A stretch of 64,000 bases of DNA from Dyadobacter sp. Leaf189 (GCF_001424405.1 NZ_LMPS01000005.1:902268-966267), one strand, 5' to 3'; positions 8,935-18,247 are shown, numbered from the stretch's first letter. Made by a program: numbers and translations. The notes: generated from the sequence alone by a model not told the origin.

Positions 8935-10019
8935 ACCGCCGCTTTGTTTAATGTAAGCTCATCTTTCAAAAGCTTGTCCAGCTCCACGGCGCGGTGCGCA
9001 TAAGTGTGTTTTTCCAAAACCTTATTCAAAGCTGCCTGTCCGATCTGCGCTGCGTGCTCTGCTGTGAGAGAAGTAAGCAGGCTCCGTACTTCGTCCCCGC
9101 TCCGGGCAACCAGGATCTCTATCCCCGGCTCGAAGAAGAACTCGATACCTTCCCAGTAATCGGTGATAATGCATGCACCTGCTCCGGCTGCTTCAAACAC
9201 GCGGGTTGCGGGCGAGAAACCGTACTTGGCCATGCTGTCGCGACTGATGTTCAGGATCGCTTTCGGCGAGCAGTTCAATGCATTATGGTCCTTTGTAAAT
9301 ACGTGTCCGATGTAATTGATGTTGGAAGACATCGGTTTATCATGCCAGCCGTTGCCGCCCAGTATAAAACGTTGGTCAGGCATTTCCGCCGCCACTTTCA
9401 GGAAGAAATCCTCCACGCGCTTTTCACGGTCAGGCAGTCTGTTACCCAAAAACACCAGGTCGCCTTCAAAGCGCGTCTGCGTTTCAACGGGATGGTGCGT
9501 AGCCGGATCGAGCGCATTGTAGATCGGCACACATTTTCTTGCGCCCAGCGCTGTATACGCATTGATCACAGGATCACCGCCGCCGTAAGTCAGTATAAGA
9601 TCGTACTGCGGAATGAGGTCTTTGAAATAATCATTTTCATTGTGATGTACGCGGTCCAGCGTCGCAGGCGCATCCACATCCCAGAAGATCACGAACTTGT
9701 CACGCTGGCCGAGGGCCGCAACTTCTTTTTCCAGTAACTCGTCAAACACCCCTACCCCGCTCGTTTTGATGATCACGTCTGCATCCATCGCGTCATTCAG
9801 CACCTTGGCTACATCTTCCTCATTGGGCTGGTAAACGACAATACGTGCCCAATCAGGATCATCCATATCCCGGTTTTTCTGACGGTCATAAGCGTCGGGC
9901 TCGTAAAATGTGATCTCGTGCCCGAGTTCATTCATAGCGCGGATAATGCCGCGGTAATAGGTTGCAGCGCCGTTCCAGTAAGCTGAAACAAGGCTCGAAC
10001 CGAAGAATGCAAATTTCAT
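8931..10019 (-). CDS. CgeB-family glycosyltransferase
   Basis: A 362-residue GT-B glycosyltransferase closely related to its downstream neighbour. The N-terminus FAFFGSSLVSAYWNGAATYY matches the neighbour's N-terminus, and the C-terminal sugar-nucleotide motif is FEAAGAGACIITDYWEG, followed by FFFEPGIEIL. It has no signal peptide. Four-base overlaps on both sides (10016-10019 and 8931-8934) show tight coupling within the operon. Relative to the 7816-8934 protein the middle of the chain is diverged, which fits a different acceptor. It most probably transfers a hexose or similar residue from a nucleotide sugar during assembly of the operon's product; the exact sugar cannot be read from the sequence. 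Confidence 0.88.
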   Translation of the reverse strand: MKFAFFGSSLVSAYWNGAATYYRGIIRAMNELGHEITFYEPDAYDRQKNRDMDDPDWARIVVYQPNEEDVAKVLNDAMDADVIIKTSGVGVFDELLEKEVAALGQRDKFVIFWDVDAPATLDRVHHNENDYFKDLIPQYDLILTYGGGDPVINAYTALGARKCVPIYNALDPATHHPVETQTRFEGDLVFLGNRLPDREKRVEDFFLKVAAEMPDQRFILGGNGWHDKPMSSNINYIGHVFTKDHNALNCSPKAILNISRDSMAKYGFSPATRVFEAAGAGACIITDYWEGIEFFFEPGIEILVARSGDEVRSLLTSLTAEHAAQIGQAALNKVLEKHTYAHRAVELDKLLKDELTLNKAAV

Positions 10020-11131
10020 AGCGTCATCGTTTGGTTTAAGTTGTTAACACCCAGCTCCTCGCATATCTGGTACAATTCGTCTGTACGGTGTGCGCAGGTA
10101 TGCTTGCTGCGGATCGTTTCCAGTCCGTGCGTGGTCATTTCTCCTACCAGGCTTTCGTCTGTCAGCACGCGGTCGATCCACCGCTTCATTTCTTCTTTAT
10201 TTTTGGCAAAAACAAAATCCTTTCCGGGAGTAAACAGGTTTTCTGTATCATCCCACGGAGCTGAAATAAGCGGGATACCACAGGCAAGCGCCTCAAATGG
10301 ACGGATCGTCGGGATACCCGGCAATGCTTTTACATACGGGCCACGCGGCACGTGGGCTGTAAACCGGTATTTCGAAAAAACCTCCGGCGCTTTGAAGTTG
10401 GGCAGCCAGCCTGCGTACTCGATACCCGCGTCGGCCAAAGCCGCTTTTGCGTGATCAGGGTAGCGCACGCCGTATATCTTCGCTTTCAGCTTCATTTCTT
10501 TCACGGGTTCGATAATGAACTCGAAAAGCTCCTTTGTACGCTCCTCGTCGCCCCAGTTGCCCACCCACACAAAATCACCTTCGTAGCCGGTATTTTCAAT
10601 GGGATGAAAAACATTGGTATCCGCAGCCTCATGCCAGGTCCACGCGTTTTTAGTCCATTTTTCTGACAGATAAATGTCCCTGATCTTGCCGCCAAATGCG
10701 AGTACGCCATCGTAGTTGGAAATATCATACGCGCTCATGCTCGCCTTCTCGGTTACGGCGCGGTGGTGCGTGTCGTGGAACAACAGCTTGAAAGAGTACT
10801 TCTTCCTTTTTTCACCAATTGCCTTCACCAATGCATGTTCATTCCATTCGTGCACCAGCACCAGATCGGCATCTTTAAGTACTTCATCCAGGTCCAGCGT
10901 GGCCGGATCGTACTGAATGCTGCTCAGGAGCGGGTAGTAATTTTGCAGTTCCTGCACTGCTTCCTGCCCGTAATCTGCAATTAGGTTCTGCAGGCTCCAC
11001 GCATCTTTGGGCTCGTAAATGCTTACGGTATTCCCTCTCTTGATCAGCTCGGTGGCGATTCCCCTCAGGAAATGTGCGTTTCCGTGGTTCCAGTCCGAAA
11101 GCAGGGAATGGTAAAAAAGGACAATATTCAT
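10016..11131 (-). CDS. CgeB-like glycosyltransferase (diverged paralogue)
   Basis: A 371-residue GT-B glycosyltransferase of the same general type as the next two genes. It opens with NIVLFYHSLLSDWNHGNAHFLRG, and its C-terminal motif is PFEALACGIPLISAPWDD, followed by LFTPGKDFVFA. It lacks the DYWEG box of its neighbours, so it is the most diverged of the three and probably has a different donor or acceptor. It is cytoplasmic. The start follows the GT4 gene by 2 bases, and its end overlaps the next start by 4. Three CgeB-like enzymes plus one GT4 in one operon suggest an oligosaccharide of about four or more added residues. Confidence 0.86.
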   Translation of the reverse strand: MNIVLFYHSLLSDWNHGNAHFLRGIATELIKRGNTVSIYEPKDAWSLQNLIADYGQEAVQELQNYYPLLSSIQYDPATLDLDEVLKDADLVLVHEWNEHALVKAIGEKRKKYSFKLLFHDTHHRAVTEKASMSAYDISNYDGVLAFGGKIRDIYLSEKWTKNAWTWHEAADTNVFHPIENTGYEGDFVWVGNWGDEERTKELFEFIIEPVKEMKLKAKIYGVRYPDHAKAALADAGIEYAGWLPNFKAPEVFSKYRFTAHVPRGPYVKALPGIPTIRPFEALACGIPLISAPWDDTENLFTPGKDFVFAKNKEEMKRWIDRVLTDESLVGEMTTHGLETIRSKHTCAHRTDELYQICEELGVNNLNQTMTL

Positions 11132-11133
11132 AG

Positions 11134-12258
11134 TTAAAGGATGTTTCGTTGTGCCGCTTCAAACTGTTCTACCAGCTGCTGGTACAGTTCTGCGTAGGAT
11201 CTGCCCATGTTGCCTGTGGTAAATTGCTGTGCGCGCTGAAGGGCTTTTTCAGCCATTTTATTCAGGTTTTCCTCGTCTTGCATCAATGCATTGATCGTAT
11301 CGGCCAGTTGCTGCGGATTGTCTGTTTGAACGTAAATCGCATGATCCTGCCAGATTTCCCGCAAGGAAGGAATGTCGCCGAGCACCAATGCACAATGCGA
11401 CAATGCCGCTTCGAGCACCGACAGCCCGAACGGTTCGTACCTGGCCGGTAATGCATACACGCTGGCCGTGGAAAGTGCCTTGGCAATAGCCTCGGAACCC
11501 AGCTTGCCCAGGTGGCAGATATTACTCTGCTGCACCTCCGTGCTGTTATTTTCAAACTGTGTTTCGCCTGCGATTTTGATCGGGTAGCGGATCAGGGGTG
11601 CGGCGTCGGTCAGCAGCTTCACGTTCTTGGCTTCATCCCAGATCCTGCCCATACAGAGCACCGTCTTTTCTTTTTTACCACAAAAAACCCGGTCTGCACC
11701 GCGGGCGTTGTAAATCACCGAATGGTTTTCGTGTAAAGAATAAATCGCATCCAGTTCGTCCATCATCGCCCGGGAAGGGGCTACAATGTGATCTGCCTGC
11801 TGCAAGCCGCTTTGGACTTTTGTAAAATACGTATCCCAATCCGCAGGCGGGTTTGTTTTAGCAACTGCCCTGAACCACGAGAATACGTCGCTGTGCGCAA
11901 CCGAAATGACCGGCACATCCCATTTCAATGCGCCGTGTACATAGCCGTTTAAATGAACCAGGTCGGCTTGTACCGCTTTTTGCAGAGACAATAAATAAGC
12001 GCCTGCTTCGTCCACTTCCTCCCAGGGATTGTCCATCCATTCCAGCTTGTAATCTGTTTCGTAGACAGTTACATTGTCCAGCGCACCAATTTCAGCTGCC
12101 TGCCAGGGCTGCATTTTTGCACCCATGGTAACCAGGTGAAAATGCACATGATAGTCAGCCAGCGCCCGGCAAAGCTCTACGGAATAGGTCCATACGCCGC
12201 CAACTGTATCGGCGGTCATGAGTACTTTGAGGGGCGATATGTGATTAGCTGCGTCCAT
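11134..12258 (-). CDS. Glycosyltransferase family 4 protein
   Basis: A 374-residue retaining GT-B glycosyltransferase. The N-terminal half contains the glycine-rich TADTVGGVWTYSVEL acceptor-side loop. The C-terminal half has the GT4 signature EPFGLSVLEAAL (the E-x7-E motif), preceded by the strand VLCMGRIWDEAKN. It has no signal peptide. Its start overlaps the end of the Gfo/Idh/MocA gene by 14 bases, and its stop is 2 bases before the next gene, so it is an internal operon gene. GT4 enzymes usually use UDP- or GDP-sugars; which one is used here is unknown. Confidence 0.9.
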   Translation of the reverse strand: MDAANHISPLKVLMTADTVGGVWTYSVELCRALADYHVHFHLVTMGAKMQPWQAAEIGALDNVTVYETDYKLEWMDNPWEEVDEAGAYLLSLQKAVQADLVHLNGYVHGALKWDVPVISVAHSDVFSWFRAVAKTNPPADWDTYFTKVQSGLQQADHIVAPSRAMMDELDAIYSLHENHSVIYNARGADRVFCGKKEKTVLCMGRIWDEAKNVKLLTDAAPLIRYPIKIAGETQFENNSTEVQQSNICHLGKLGSEAIAKALSTASVYALPARYEPFGLSVLEAALSHCALVLGDIPSLREIWQDHAIYVQTDNPQQLADTINALMQDEENLNKMAEKALQRAQQFTTGNMGRSYAELYQQLVEQFEAAQRNIL

Positions 12259-13249
12259 AAATGCGGTCCAGCACTTCGGCCGAAGGCAGGTATTGTGCTG
12301 CCGAGGCGTCGAAGGCCGTGTTCACCGAAAGTTTTTGTATCCAGTCTGTCAATGCTCTTCCTCCCCAGGCATCCGGCGGGCTCACGAGCGTTTCTGTTTT
12401 GGTACCCCAGTAACGGGAACCTGTAAAATCATAAAAAGACCCGTTCACGTTTTTAAGCGAAACACCACCGTTGGTACCGTAAAAAGAAGCCTCAATGACT
12501 GCCTCCTGCCCTGCCTGCAAATTCCAGCTGCACGAAAGCTGCGCATTGGTGCCGGTTGCCAGTTCAAGCGAAACGTTGGCGTAATCCTCCACCTCATTTT
12601 TCCCTTTCACCGAAACACCCTTGCTGTATAAACTGCTGTTCAATGCAGTTACCTCAGGGAAATCGAGGGCATAGAGCATCAGGTCGATCAGGTGAATGCC
12701 CAGGTCGAGCACGCAGCCGCCGCCGGATTGCTTCATATCGTAAAACCATGCTTTATCAGGACCGTATGCATTGTGAAATTTCAGATCGACTGCAAAGATC
12801 TGTCCGAGCTCGCCGGACGAGATAATGGGCAGGATTTGCTGAAAAGCAGCAGTATAGCGGTAAGAGAAATCAGCGCCAAGCAGCTTATCCGCTTTTTCAG
12901 CAGCGGCGATCACAGCAGCTACCTCAGACGCATTGCGCCCCAGTGGTTTTTGACAAAAAACGGCCTTGTTGTTTTCAAATGCGGCAACCGCCTGCTCCAT
13001 ATGAAGCGCACTAGGCGTAGCGATCACCACGCCATCAATGTCCGGATCTGCAATCGCTTCCTCAAAAGAAGAAACGGTTTTGGAGCCCGGCGCCATTTTC
13101 AATGCTTCGGTAATGCACTCGGCAGACGGGTCGGTTAAGAGCGCAATTTCTGCTGTGCCGCTCTCGATTGCAGCCTGCATTCTGCTGCGGCCTATCCAGC
13201 CTACCCCCGCAAAAGCCAGCGCAGGTTTTGTGTTAGTCGAAATTTCCAA
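12245..13249 (-). CDS. Gfo/Idh/MocA-family NAD(P)-dependent oxidoreductase
   Basis: A 334-residue dehydrogenase. It has an N-terminal Rossmann fold (FAGVGWIGRSRMQAA), the family lysine motif as CQKPLG at about residue 100 (the commoner form is EKP), and a C-terminal alpha/beta domain with LDLGIHLIDLMLYAL that holds the catalytic-type Asp and His. Such enzymes oxidise or reduce sugar hydroxyls, often on nucleotide sugars or cyclitols. Here it lies 11 bases after the zinc-type dehydrogenase gene. Two oxidoreductases side by side in a glycan operon suggest formation of an unusual sugar, for example through a keto intermediate. The substrate cannot be told from the sequence. Confidence 0.88.
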   Translation of the reverse strand: MEISTNTKPALAFAGVGWIGRSRMQAAIESGTAEIALLTDPSAECITEALKMAPGSKTVSSFEEAIADPDIDGVVIATPSALHMEQAVAAFENNKAVFCQKPLGRNASEVAAVIAAAEKADKLLGADFSYRYTAAFQQILPIISSGELGQIFAVDLKFHNAYGPDKAWFYDMKQSGGGCVLDLGIHLIDLMLYALDFPEVTALNSSLYSKGVSVKGKNEVEDYANVSLELATGTNAQLSCSWNLQAGQEAVIEASFYGTNGGVSLKNVNGSFYDFTGSRYWGTKTETLVSPPDAWGGRALTDWIQKLSVNTAFDASAAQYLPSAEVLDRIYGRS

Positions 13250-13260
13250 ACTCGTGAATG

Positions 13261-14214
13261 TTATATCTGAATAAGCGCTTTCATAAATCCGTCCGGGCGG
13301 CTGGCGGTCATTTCAAAACCTTTCGCCAGCTCTTCTATCCGGAAAATGTGTGTGTACAGGTCAGCCGGGCGGATCGTTCCGTCGACAACCGCGGCTACTG
13401 CCTGCTGCATTCCGCTCAGGTACCGTTCCGGCTTACGCTCATGCGCATTGATCACATCGATGCCTTTCCAGTTCCACTTCTGAAAGTTAACCTGGCGCAT
13501 TCCGTCCTGGTGGTAACCCGCGATCATCAGTCGGCCGCCTTCTGCTACGATCTCAGTAGCAATATCAATGGCTTCCTGCTTGCCTGTCGCTTCGATCACA
13601 CGGCTGCAAAATGCGCCGCCTGTAATTTCAGAGACTTTATTGGCAACCTCCCAGGTACTTGTCAGCGGGATCACTTCATCAGCGCCATTTTGTTCCGCAT
13701 ATCCCAGGGAGAAGTCTCTTTTGGAGATAGCGATCACTTTTGCACCCCGCTTTTTAGCTAATTGGCAAAGCAAAACACCCAGAAAACCCATGCCGATAAT
13801 GGCCACGGTATCTCCTTCTGAAATGTCGCTTCGATCAAAGATGTTCATCGCGCAGCCCAGCGGTTCGCCGGGAAACTGTACACCATTCAGGTTATCGGGC
13901 AGCTTTACCACTGCACTTTCAGGTGCAATGTCATATTCGGCATACGCCTTGCCAGAAAGGAATGCAACTCTGTCACCGGATTTCAGACCCGTCACTTTGT
14001 CGCCCACCTGATCCACGATTCCCCAGCCTTCATGTCCGGGCGCACCGGCTTCCACCGGGTACCCAAACCATTCGCGGCCTTCCCACAGCGGCAGGCTCGA
14101 TGCACATACACCGCAGCCTTCCACCTGTATTCTGATATCATCTTCTTTTAATTCCGGTATGCCTACTTTCTGTATTTCGAAAAGACCAGGTTTGGTCAGT
14201 ACTGCTGCAATCAT
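13261..14214 (-). CDS. Zinc-type alcohol dehydrogenase-like (MDR) protein, short form
   Basis: A 317-residue medium-chain dehydrogenase. The catalytic zinc site is visible as GCGVC (Cys37) and GHEGWG (His61, Glu62). The nucleotide-binding fold starts at about residue 150 with AIIGMGFLGVLLCQLAK. It is shorter than the roughly 350 residues usual for the family, and the four-cysteine structural zinc lobe is missing, as in some sorbitol- or threonine-dehydrogenase relatives. It probably oxidises a polyol or sugar alcohol hydroxyl. It lies 11 bases downstream of the fusion gene and 11 bases upstream of the Gfo/Idh/MocA gene, which supports a joint role in making a precursor for the glycosyltransferases. 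Confidence 0.87.
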   Translation of the reverse strand: MIAAVLTKPGLFEIQKVGIPELKEDDIRIQVEGCGVCASSLPLWEGREWFGYPVEAGAPGHEGWGIVDQVGDKVTGLKSGDRVAFLSGKAYAEYDIAPESAVVKLPDNLNGVQFPGEPLGCAMNIFDRSDISEGDTVAIIGMGFLGVLLCQLAKKRGAKVIAISKRDFSLGYAEQNGADEVIPLTSTWEVANKVSEITGGAFCSRVIEATGKQEAIDIATEIVAEGGRLMIAGYHQDGMRQVNFQKWNWKGIDVINAHERKPERYLSGMQQAVAAVVDGTIRPADLYTHIFRIEELAKGFEMTASRPDGFMKALIQI

Positions 14215-14225
14215 TTTCGGGTATT

Positions 14226-16289
14226 TTAAAAAATAGGAGTTGTTTTCTTCTCAGCGGATTTCGCCTTTTTTGTTTTGTCCAATGAAATATGTGCGTTTTC
14301 CATCAACCATTCGTGCAGCTTGGCTATACCTTCCATGGTACCTGTCGCCGGGCTCCAACCTGTGGCTGCTTTCAGTTTGTCAAAATTGGAAACATAGTAT
14401 TTCTGGTCACTGGAACGCCATTCTTCCATTTTCACTTCGGGCCTATCGCCTGTGATCAGCTTGATCATATCAATCAGTTCAAGCAAACTGACCGTGTTAC
14501 CTACGCCGCCACCAATGTTGAATGCATTGCCGCTGATCCGGTCCATGTGTTTCTCTGCGAGCAGGAATGCATCTACCAGGTCTTCAACAAACAGGATATC
14601 GCGAACCTGCTTTCCGTCGCCGTACAGCGTGATCGGCTTACCTTTCAGCGCCTGGATCAGGAAGTGAGCAACCCAGCCCTGGTCTTCGGTACCAAACTGG
14701 TGCGGACCGTAAATGCAGCTCATCCGGAACACCACGCTCTTCAAACCGAATGTGCGGGCGTAATCGAGGATGTACTGGTCGGCTACACCCTTGGTACAGC
14801 CGTACGGACTGTGGAAATCAAGGTTACGTTCCTCGTCAATCCCATTTTCCGCAACATATTTATTCTCCGGAAAGTAACGTGTTTCATTCACCGACATGCC
14901 CAAATCGTGCAGATCACCGTACACTTTGTTGGTGGACGTGAAAACAACCGGTGGCTTGTGATCCGAGTTTCTGATCGCTTCGAGCAGGTTGAGCGTGCCC
15001 AATGCATTTACCTCGAAATCGTGGTAAGGATTGGTAAGACTTGACGTCACCGCCACCTGCGCTGCAAAATGAAATATCTGCGAAGCACCCGAAACAGCCT
15101 GTTTAACAGCATGCTTGTCGCGGATGTCGCCCACCATCACGAGCAATTTATCAGGGTATCTTTCTTTGAGCCAATACAGGTTGTTCTGTACGCCTGCGCG
15201 GGACAGGTTATCAAAGATGAGCACAGGCTTACCCGAGCTCAGTATCCGCTCAGCGAGGTTGGTACCTACAAAGCCCGCGCCGCCTGTGATCAATGTATAT
15301 TGTTCGTCGGCATTTGCGCCTTGAAGCGGCTGCGTCAGCCATTCGTATTGCTTAACGCCAGCTACTCCGCTGTCAGCGAGCAGCGTGTAGAGCAGTTTTG
15401 GCGAGTTGTCCTCATTTTTTATACCAAAATAATACTCACGCTCATCAAGGTGGAACCTGTCCACCGCCGGCAGCTCGGCCGAAAGATCTTTCAATGTGTA
15501 CCAGTACACGCGGTCGGCACCGGCTTCAAGCGCATTGATAAACTCCTTCACCTGTTTGCGCTCATTCTTCTGCCAGGTAGAAAACCCGGCTTCGGTAATC
15601 CATAGTGCTGCATTGGACTGGTGGTTGTTCAGTACCTCCCGCACCTTGCTGATCTCGGCCTGCCAGCCTTCCCAGTTGTAATCAAATACATCGGGGAAAC
15701 CGTGCACACCTACTACGTCAATGTGCTCCATCAAGCCCTTTCTGAACATTTCATTCAGCCAGTTCGCATCAATGGGGCTCATTCCGCCGAGTACCGTTTT
15801 CTTTCCGCGCTGTCTCGCCCAGTTTGCCGCCGAGCCGATCATTTCGCAGAATATATTCCAGTCCGGATCCAATGTAAAATCGTATTCAGCCTGGTTATTG
15901 GGCTCATTCCAAAGCTCCACATATTCGAAATATTCGCCGTACCTGGTGATGATGGTATCCACAAAATCTGCATAATCCTTCGCATTGCGCGGCGGTGCAG
16001 ACGATTTCGGCTTCAATGCGATCGATGGCGGCGTGTACAATATGCAAGGCAGTATTTCCAGCTTCTTGCCTATCGTCGCAAACAGCCAGTCGAACCATTC
16101 TTTTCCTTCCGGCAGATGCCAGTCTGCCCAAGAGATATTTGTACGAATGCGTGCAACACCCAGTTTCTCAAACTCCTCCACTGCCTTCTCCACTTCCCGG
16201 TGCTGATTGATATGGAACCATTGTACAAGTCCCACATTATTGTTTTCATATTCCATATCTTTTCTATTCAAGGGGATTTCCGGCACCAT
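14226..16289 (-). CDS. Fusion: GH39-like TIM barrel + NAD-dependent nucleotide-sugar epimerase (CDP-paratose 2-epimerase-like)
   Basis: This 687-residue protein joins two complete enzyme-type domains. Residues 17-310 form a clan GH-A barrel that resembles beta-xylosidases, with the acid/base candidate Glu129 in ELWNEPNN and the nucleophile candidate Glu233 in WITEAGFST. A linker of about 20 residues leads to an extended short-chain dehydrogenase domain (331-665). That domain has the NAD motif TGGAGFVG (335-342), HFAAQVAV, and the catalytic pair Tyr496/Lys500 in SPYGCTKG, and it most resembles CDP-paratose 2-epimerases. There is no signal peptide, so both halves are cytoplasmic. An internal ATG at 16256 (residue 12) is an alternative start. 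It lies 36 bases after the epimerase gene and 11 before the dehydrogenase gene. The barrel has a circularly permuted relative at 22984-23868. Confidence 0.88.
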   Translation of the reverse strand: MVPEIPLNRKDMEYENNNVGLVQWFHINQHREVEKAVEEFEKLGVARIRTNISWADWHLPEGKEWFDWLFATIGKKLEILPCILYTPPSIALKPKSSAPPRNAKDYADFVDTIITRYGEYFEYVELWNEPNNQAEYDFTLDPDWNIFCEMIGSAANWARQRGKKTVLGGMSPIDANWLNEMFRKGLMEHIDVVGVHGFPDVFDYNWEGWQAEISKVREVLNNHQSNAALWITEAGFSTWQKNERKQVKEFINALEAGADRVYWYTLKDLSAELPAVDRFHLDEREYYFGIKNEDNSPKLLYTLLADSGVAGVKQYEWLTQPLQGANADEQYTLITGGAGFVGTNLAERILSSGKPVLIFDNLSRAGVQNNLYWLKERYPDKLLVMVGDIRDKHAVKQAVSGASQIFHFAAQVAVTSSLTNPYHDFEVNALGTLNLLEAIRNSDHKPPVVFTSTNKVYGDLHDLGMSVNETRYFPENKYVAENGIDEERNLDFHSPYGCTKGVADQYILDYARTFGLKSVVFRMSCIYGPHQFGTEDQGWVAHFLIQALKGKPITLYGDGKQVRDILFVEDLVDAFLLAEKHMDRISGNAFNIGGGVGNTVSLLELIDMIKLITGDRPEVKMEEWRSSDQKYYVSNFDKLKAATGWSPATGTMEGIAKLHEWLMENAHISLDKTKKAKSAEKKTTPIF

Positions 16290-16325
16290 ATTTCGTTTGC
16301 GTGTTTATAGATTAGAAACTATATT

Positions 16326-17444
16326 TCAAACGGTCAGACCTCTTGTCATCAACTCGTTTTTAGCGTGTGCAACTTTGTCTTCCGCGGTTTGTCCTTCCAG
16401 CCAGGTAGCCAGTTCCACCAGACCTTCTTCCAGGGATATTTTGGGCTGATAGCCCAGTACTTCCTTCGTTTTGGTAATGTCAGCAAAGCAATGCCGGATA
16501 TCACCTACGCGGTATTTGCCTGATATCTCTGCTTCAATGTGTTCTTTCCCGAGCACACGCGCCATTTTCTCGGCGATCTCCACCACGGTATAAGCGTTTC
16601 CGCTTCCTACGTTGAAGGATTCGTACTCCGCCGCTTTGGTTTCAAGCGCAAGCCGCGAAGCCTGGGCGATATCCTGTACGCTTACGAAATCACGCTGCTG
16701 GCGGCCGTCTTCGAAGATCATCGGCGCATTTCCATTCATCAGTCGCGACGCGAAAATCGCGAGTACGCCGGTGTAAGGATTTGACAGTGCCTGATTGGTA
16801 CCGTACACATTGAAAAACCGCAATGCGACAGTCGGGATGTTATAAGCTTTACCGATCATGAGGCACATGCGCTCCTGATCATATTTAGAAAGCGCATACA
16901 CCGAAGCCAGTGAAGGTGCTTTGGTTTCCGGGGTCGGATACGGGGTTAAAAGATCACCGTTTGCATCCATCAACTCCCAGTTGCCTGATTTCAGGTGGTT
17001 AAGGTCACGCTCGTAGCCCGGACTGATTTTACCAGCCTTGTCGCGGTACAAACCTTCGCCATAAATGCTCATGCTGCTTGCTACGACCAGCTTTTCAACG
17101 GGATTGTTGATCAGTGCTTCTAACAGGACAGCGGTTCCGCAGTTGTTGACATCCGTATACTCTTTGATCTGGTACATGCTCTGGCCCACTCCTACCATTG
17201 CGGCGTAGTGGTAAACTGCGTCCACACCCTTCAATGCCTGCTTTACTTTTTCAGGGTCGCGCACGTCGCCGACGATCAGCTCTACTTCCTCATTGAGGTA
17301 GTCCGGGCGCGTGCAGTTCTTTCCGTGGACCTGTTCGCTTAAATTATCCAGCGCTTTTACATTATACCCTCTTTCGAGTAGCTCATTTGCCAAATGAGAA
17401 CCTATGAAACCAGCACCTCCTGTTATTAGAACTGTTTTGCTCAT
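16326..17444 (-). CDS. NAD-dependent epimerase/dehydratase, dTDP-L-rhamnose 4-epimerase-like; first operon gene
   Basis: A 372-residue extended short-chain dehydrogenase. It has the NAD-binding TGGAGFIG at residues 8-15, SSMSIYGEG with the catalytic Ser, and the Tyr183/Lys187 pair in SVYALSKYD. The long stretch around NVYGTNQALSNPYTGVLAI and FEDGRQQRDFV is typical of dTDP-L-rhamnose 4-epimerases (WbiB/Wbg type), which make dTDP-6-deoxy-L-talose. Related UDP-sugar epimerases cannot be excluded. It is the promoter-proximal gene of the eight-gene reverse operon that runs to 7816. Its product would supply one donor sugar for the glycosyltransferases downstream. Confidence 0.88.
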   Translation of the reverse strand: MSKTVLITGGAGFIGSHLANELLERGYNVKALDNLSEQVHGKNCTRPDYLNEEVELIVGDVRDPEKVKQALKGVDAVYHYAAMVGVGQSMYQIKEYTDVNNCGTAVLLEALINNPVEKLVVASSMSIYGEGLYRDKAGKISPGYERDLNHLKSGNWELMDANGDLLTPYPTPETKAPSLASVYALSKYDQERMCLMIGKAYNIPTVALRFFNVYGTNQALSNPYTGVLAIFASRLMNGNAPMIFEDGRQQRDFVSVQDIAQASRLALETKAAEYESFNVGSGNAYTVVEIAEKMARVLGKEHIEAEISGKYRVGDIRHCFADITKTKEVLGYQPKISLEEGLVELATWLEGQTAEDKVAHAKNELMTRGLTV

Positions 17445-18247
17445 TGTATGATCTTTGAGGTTAGTTATTCGTTCAGTTTAATTTCTATAAAAATTACAAT
17501 TCTACCCGCTGTCCAATTGTGCTTCCCGGCTGCAAAATCAAAGATTCCTGCTTGCACCATGCGCGGAAAAATCCGGATTATCCAAGCCTACAACTTGCGG
17601 GAATATGCCTCCTGAATCTGGCTGCGGGACACTTCCTCCGATGATGGGGACAAATGTGTGAACCCGAATTTTCGTCGCTGGGTACTACAAGCTTTGTACC
17701 TAAGTCGGTATACGAAGCTGCGGCCGGAGCTATAAAGTAGTAGAAGATGATGCAGACCGCCGACCGGCATTACTGAAAAGTGGGCATGTCATTTGCAAGA
17801 AAATCAAGCTGGTAAGTACCTGAAGAGGGAAAATGGAACAGAGCGGCTTTACACCGGGAGACAAATGGCTTGTCCTGATTTTGCAGGCAGAAAGTCGGGA
17901 AAAAAGGCGAAATTTTTAATAAATCATGTAACCACATGTAGAGAACAAACCACCTGTTGATCCCATCTGGGGATGTTTCCCTACAAACTCCCGGACAATT
18001 TCAACAGTGTAACACCTATCGGACAAAATTTTCTTACCCTCAATTTTCGATTTCATACGAACAAAATTGGGAGAGGAGAATGCGACCCGCGCCGGTTGTT
18101 TCATGTATTTGAAAAAACTGCGGGTAAGATAACAGCTTACAGGCAGGATTTGACTGAAAAATGAAGAGCCAGGAATAATGCAATTTTATCCGGGTCTTTT
18201 CAGTGGCACGATAGTAGACCGGAGCGGCCGGATTAAACAAACTGAAC
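17445..18247. other. 803-base gene-free stretch
   Basis: No convincing gene is seen here. Reading frames on both strands are shorter than about 65 codons, lack family features and conflict with each other. The part near 17489-17516 holds a candidate promoter for the reverse operon, and the right-hand end must hold the promoter of the DUF1003 gene. The middle (about 17580-18100) is less AT-rich than a simple promoter region. It could be a decayed gene or carry an untranslated RNA, but I found no strong hairpin or frame to support either. Confidence 0.6.
17489..17516 (-). promoter_or_regulatory. Candidate promoter of the glycan operon
   Basis: On the reverse strand a TTG (17514-17516) is followed after 17 bases by TAATTTTT (17489-17496). 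This matches the Bacteroidota -33/-7 pattern TTG-N17-23-TAnnTTTG except for the last base. It lies about 45 bases before the ATG at 17444. It is a pattern match only. Confidence 0.3.

Noticed and set aside
14289..15044. A 251-codon forward frame opposite the fusion gene
   Set aside because: It lies fully inside the epimerase domain on the other strand, and its residues show no domain pattern.
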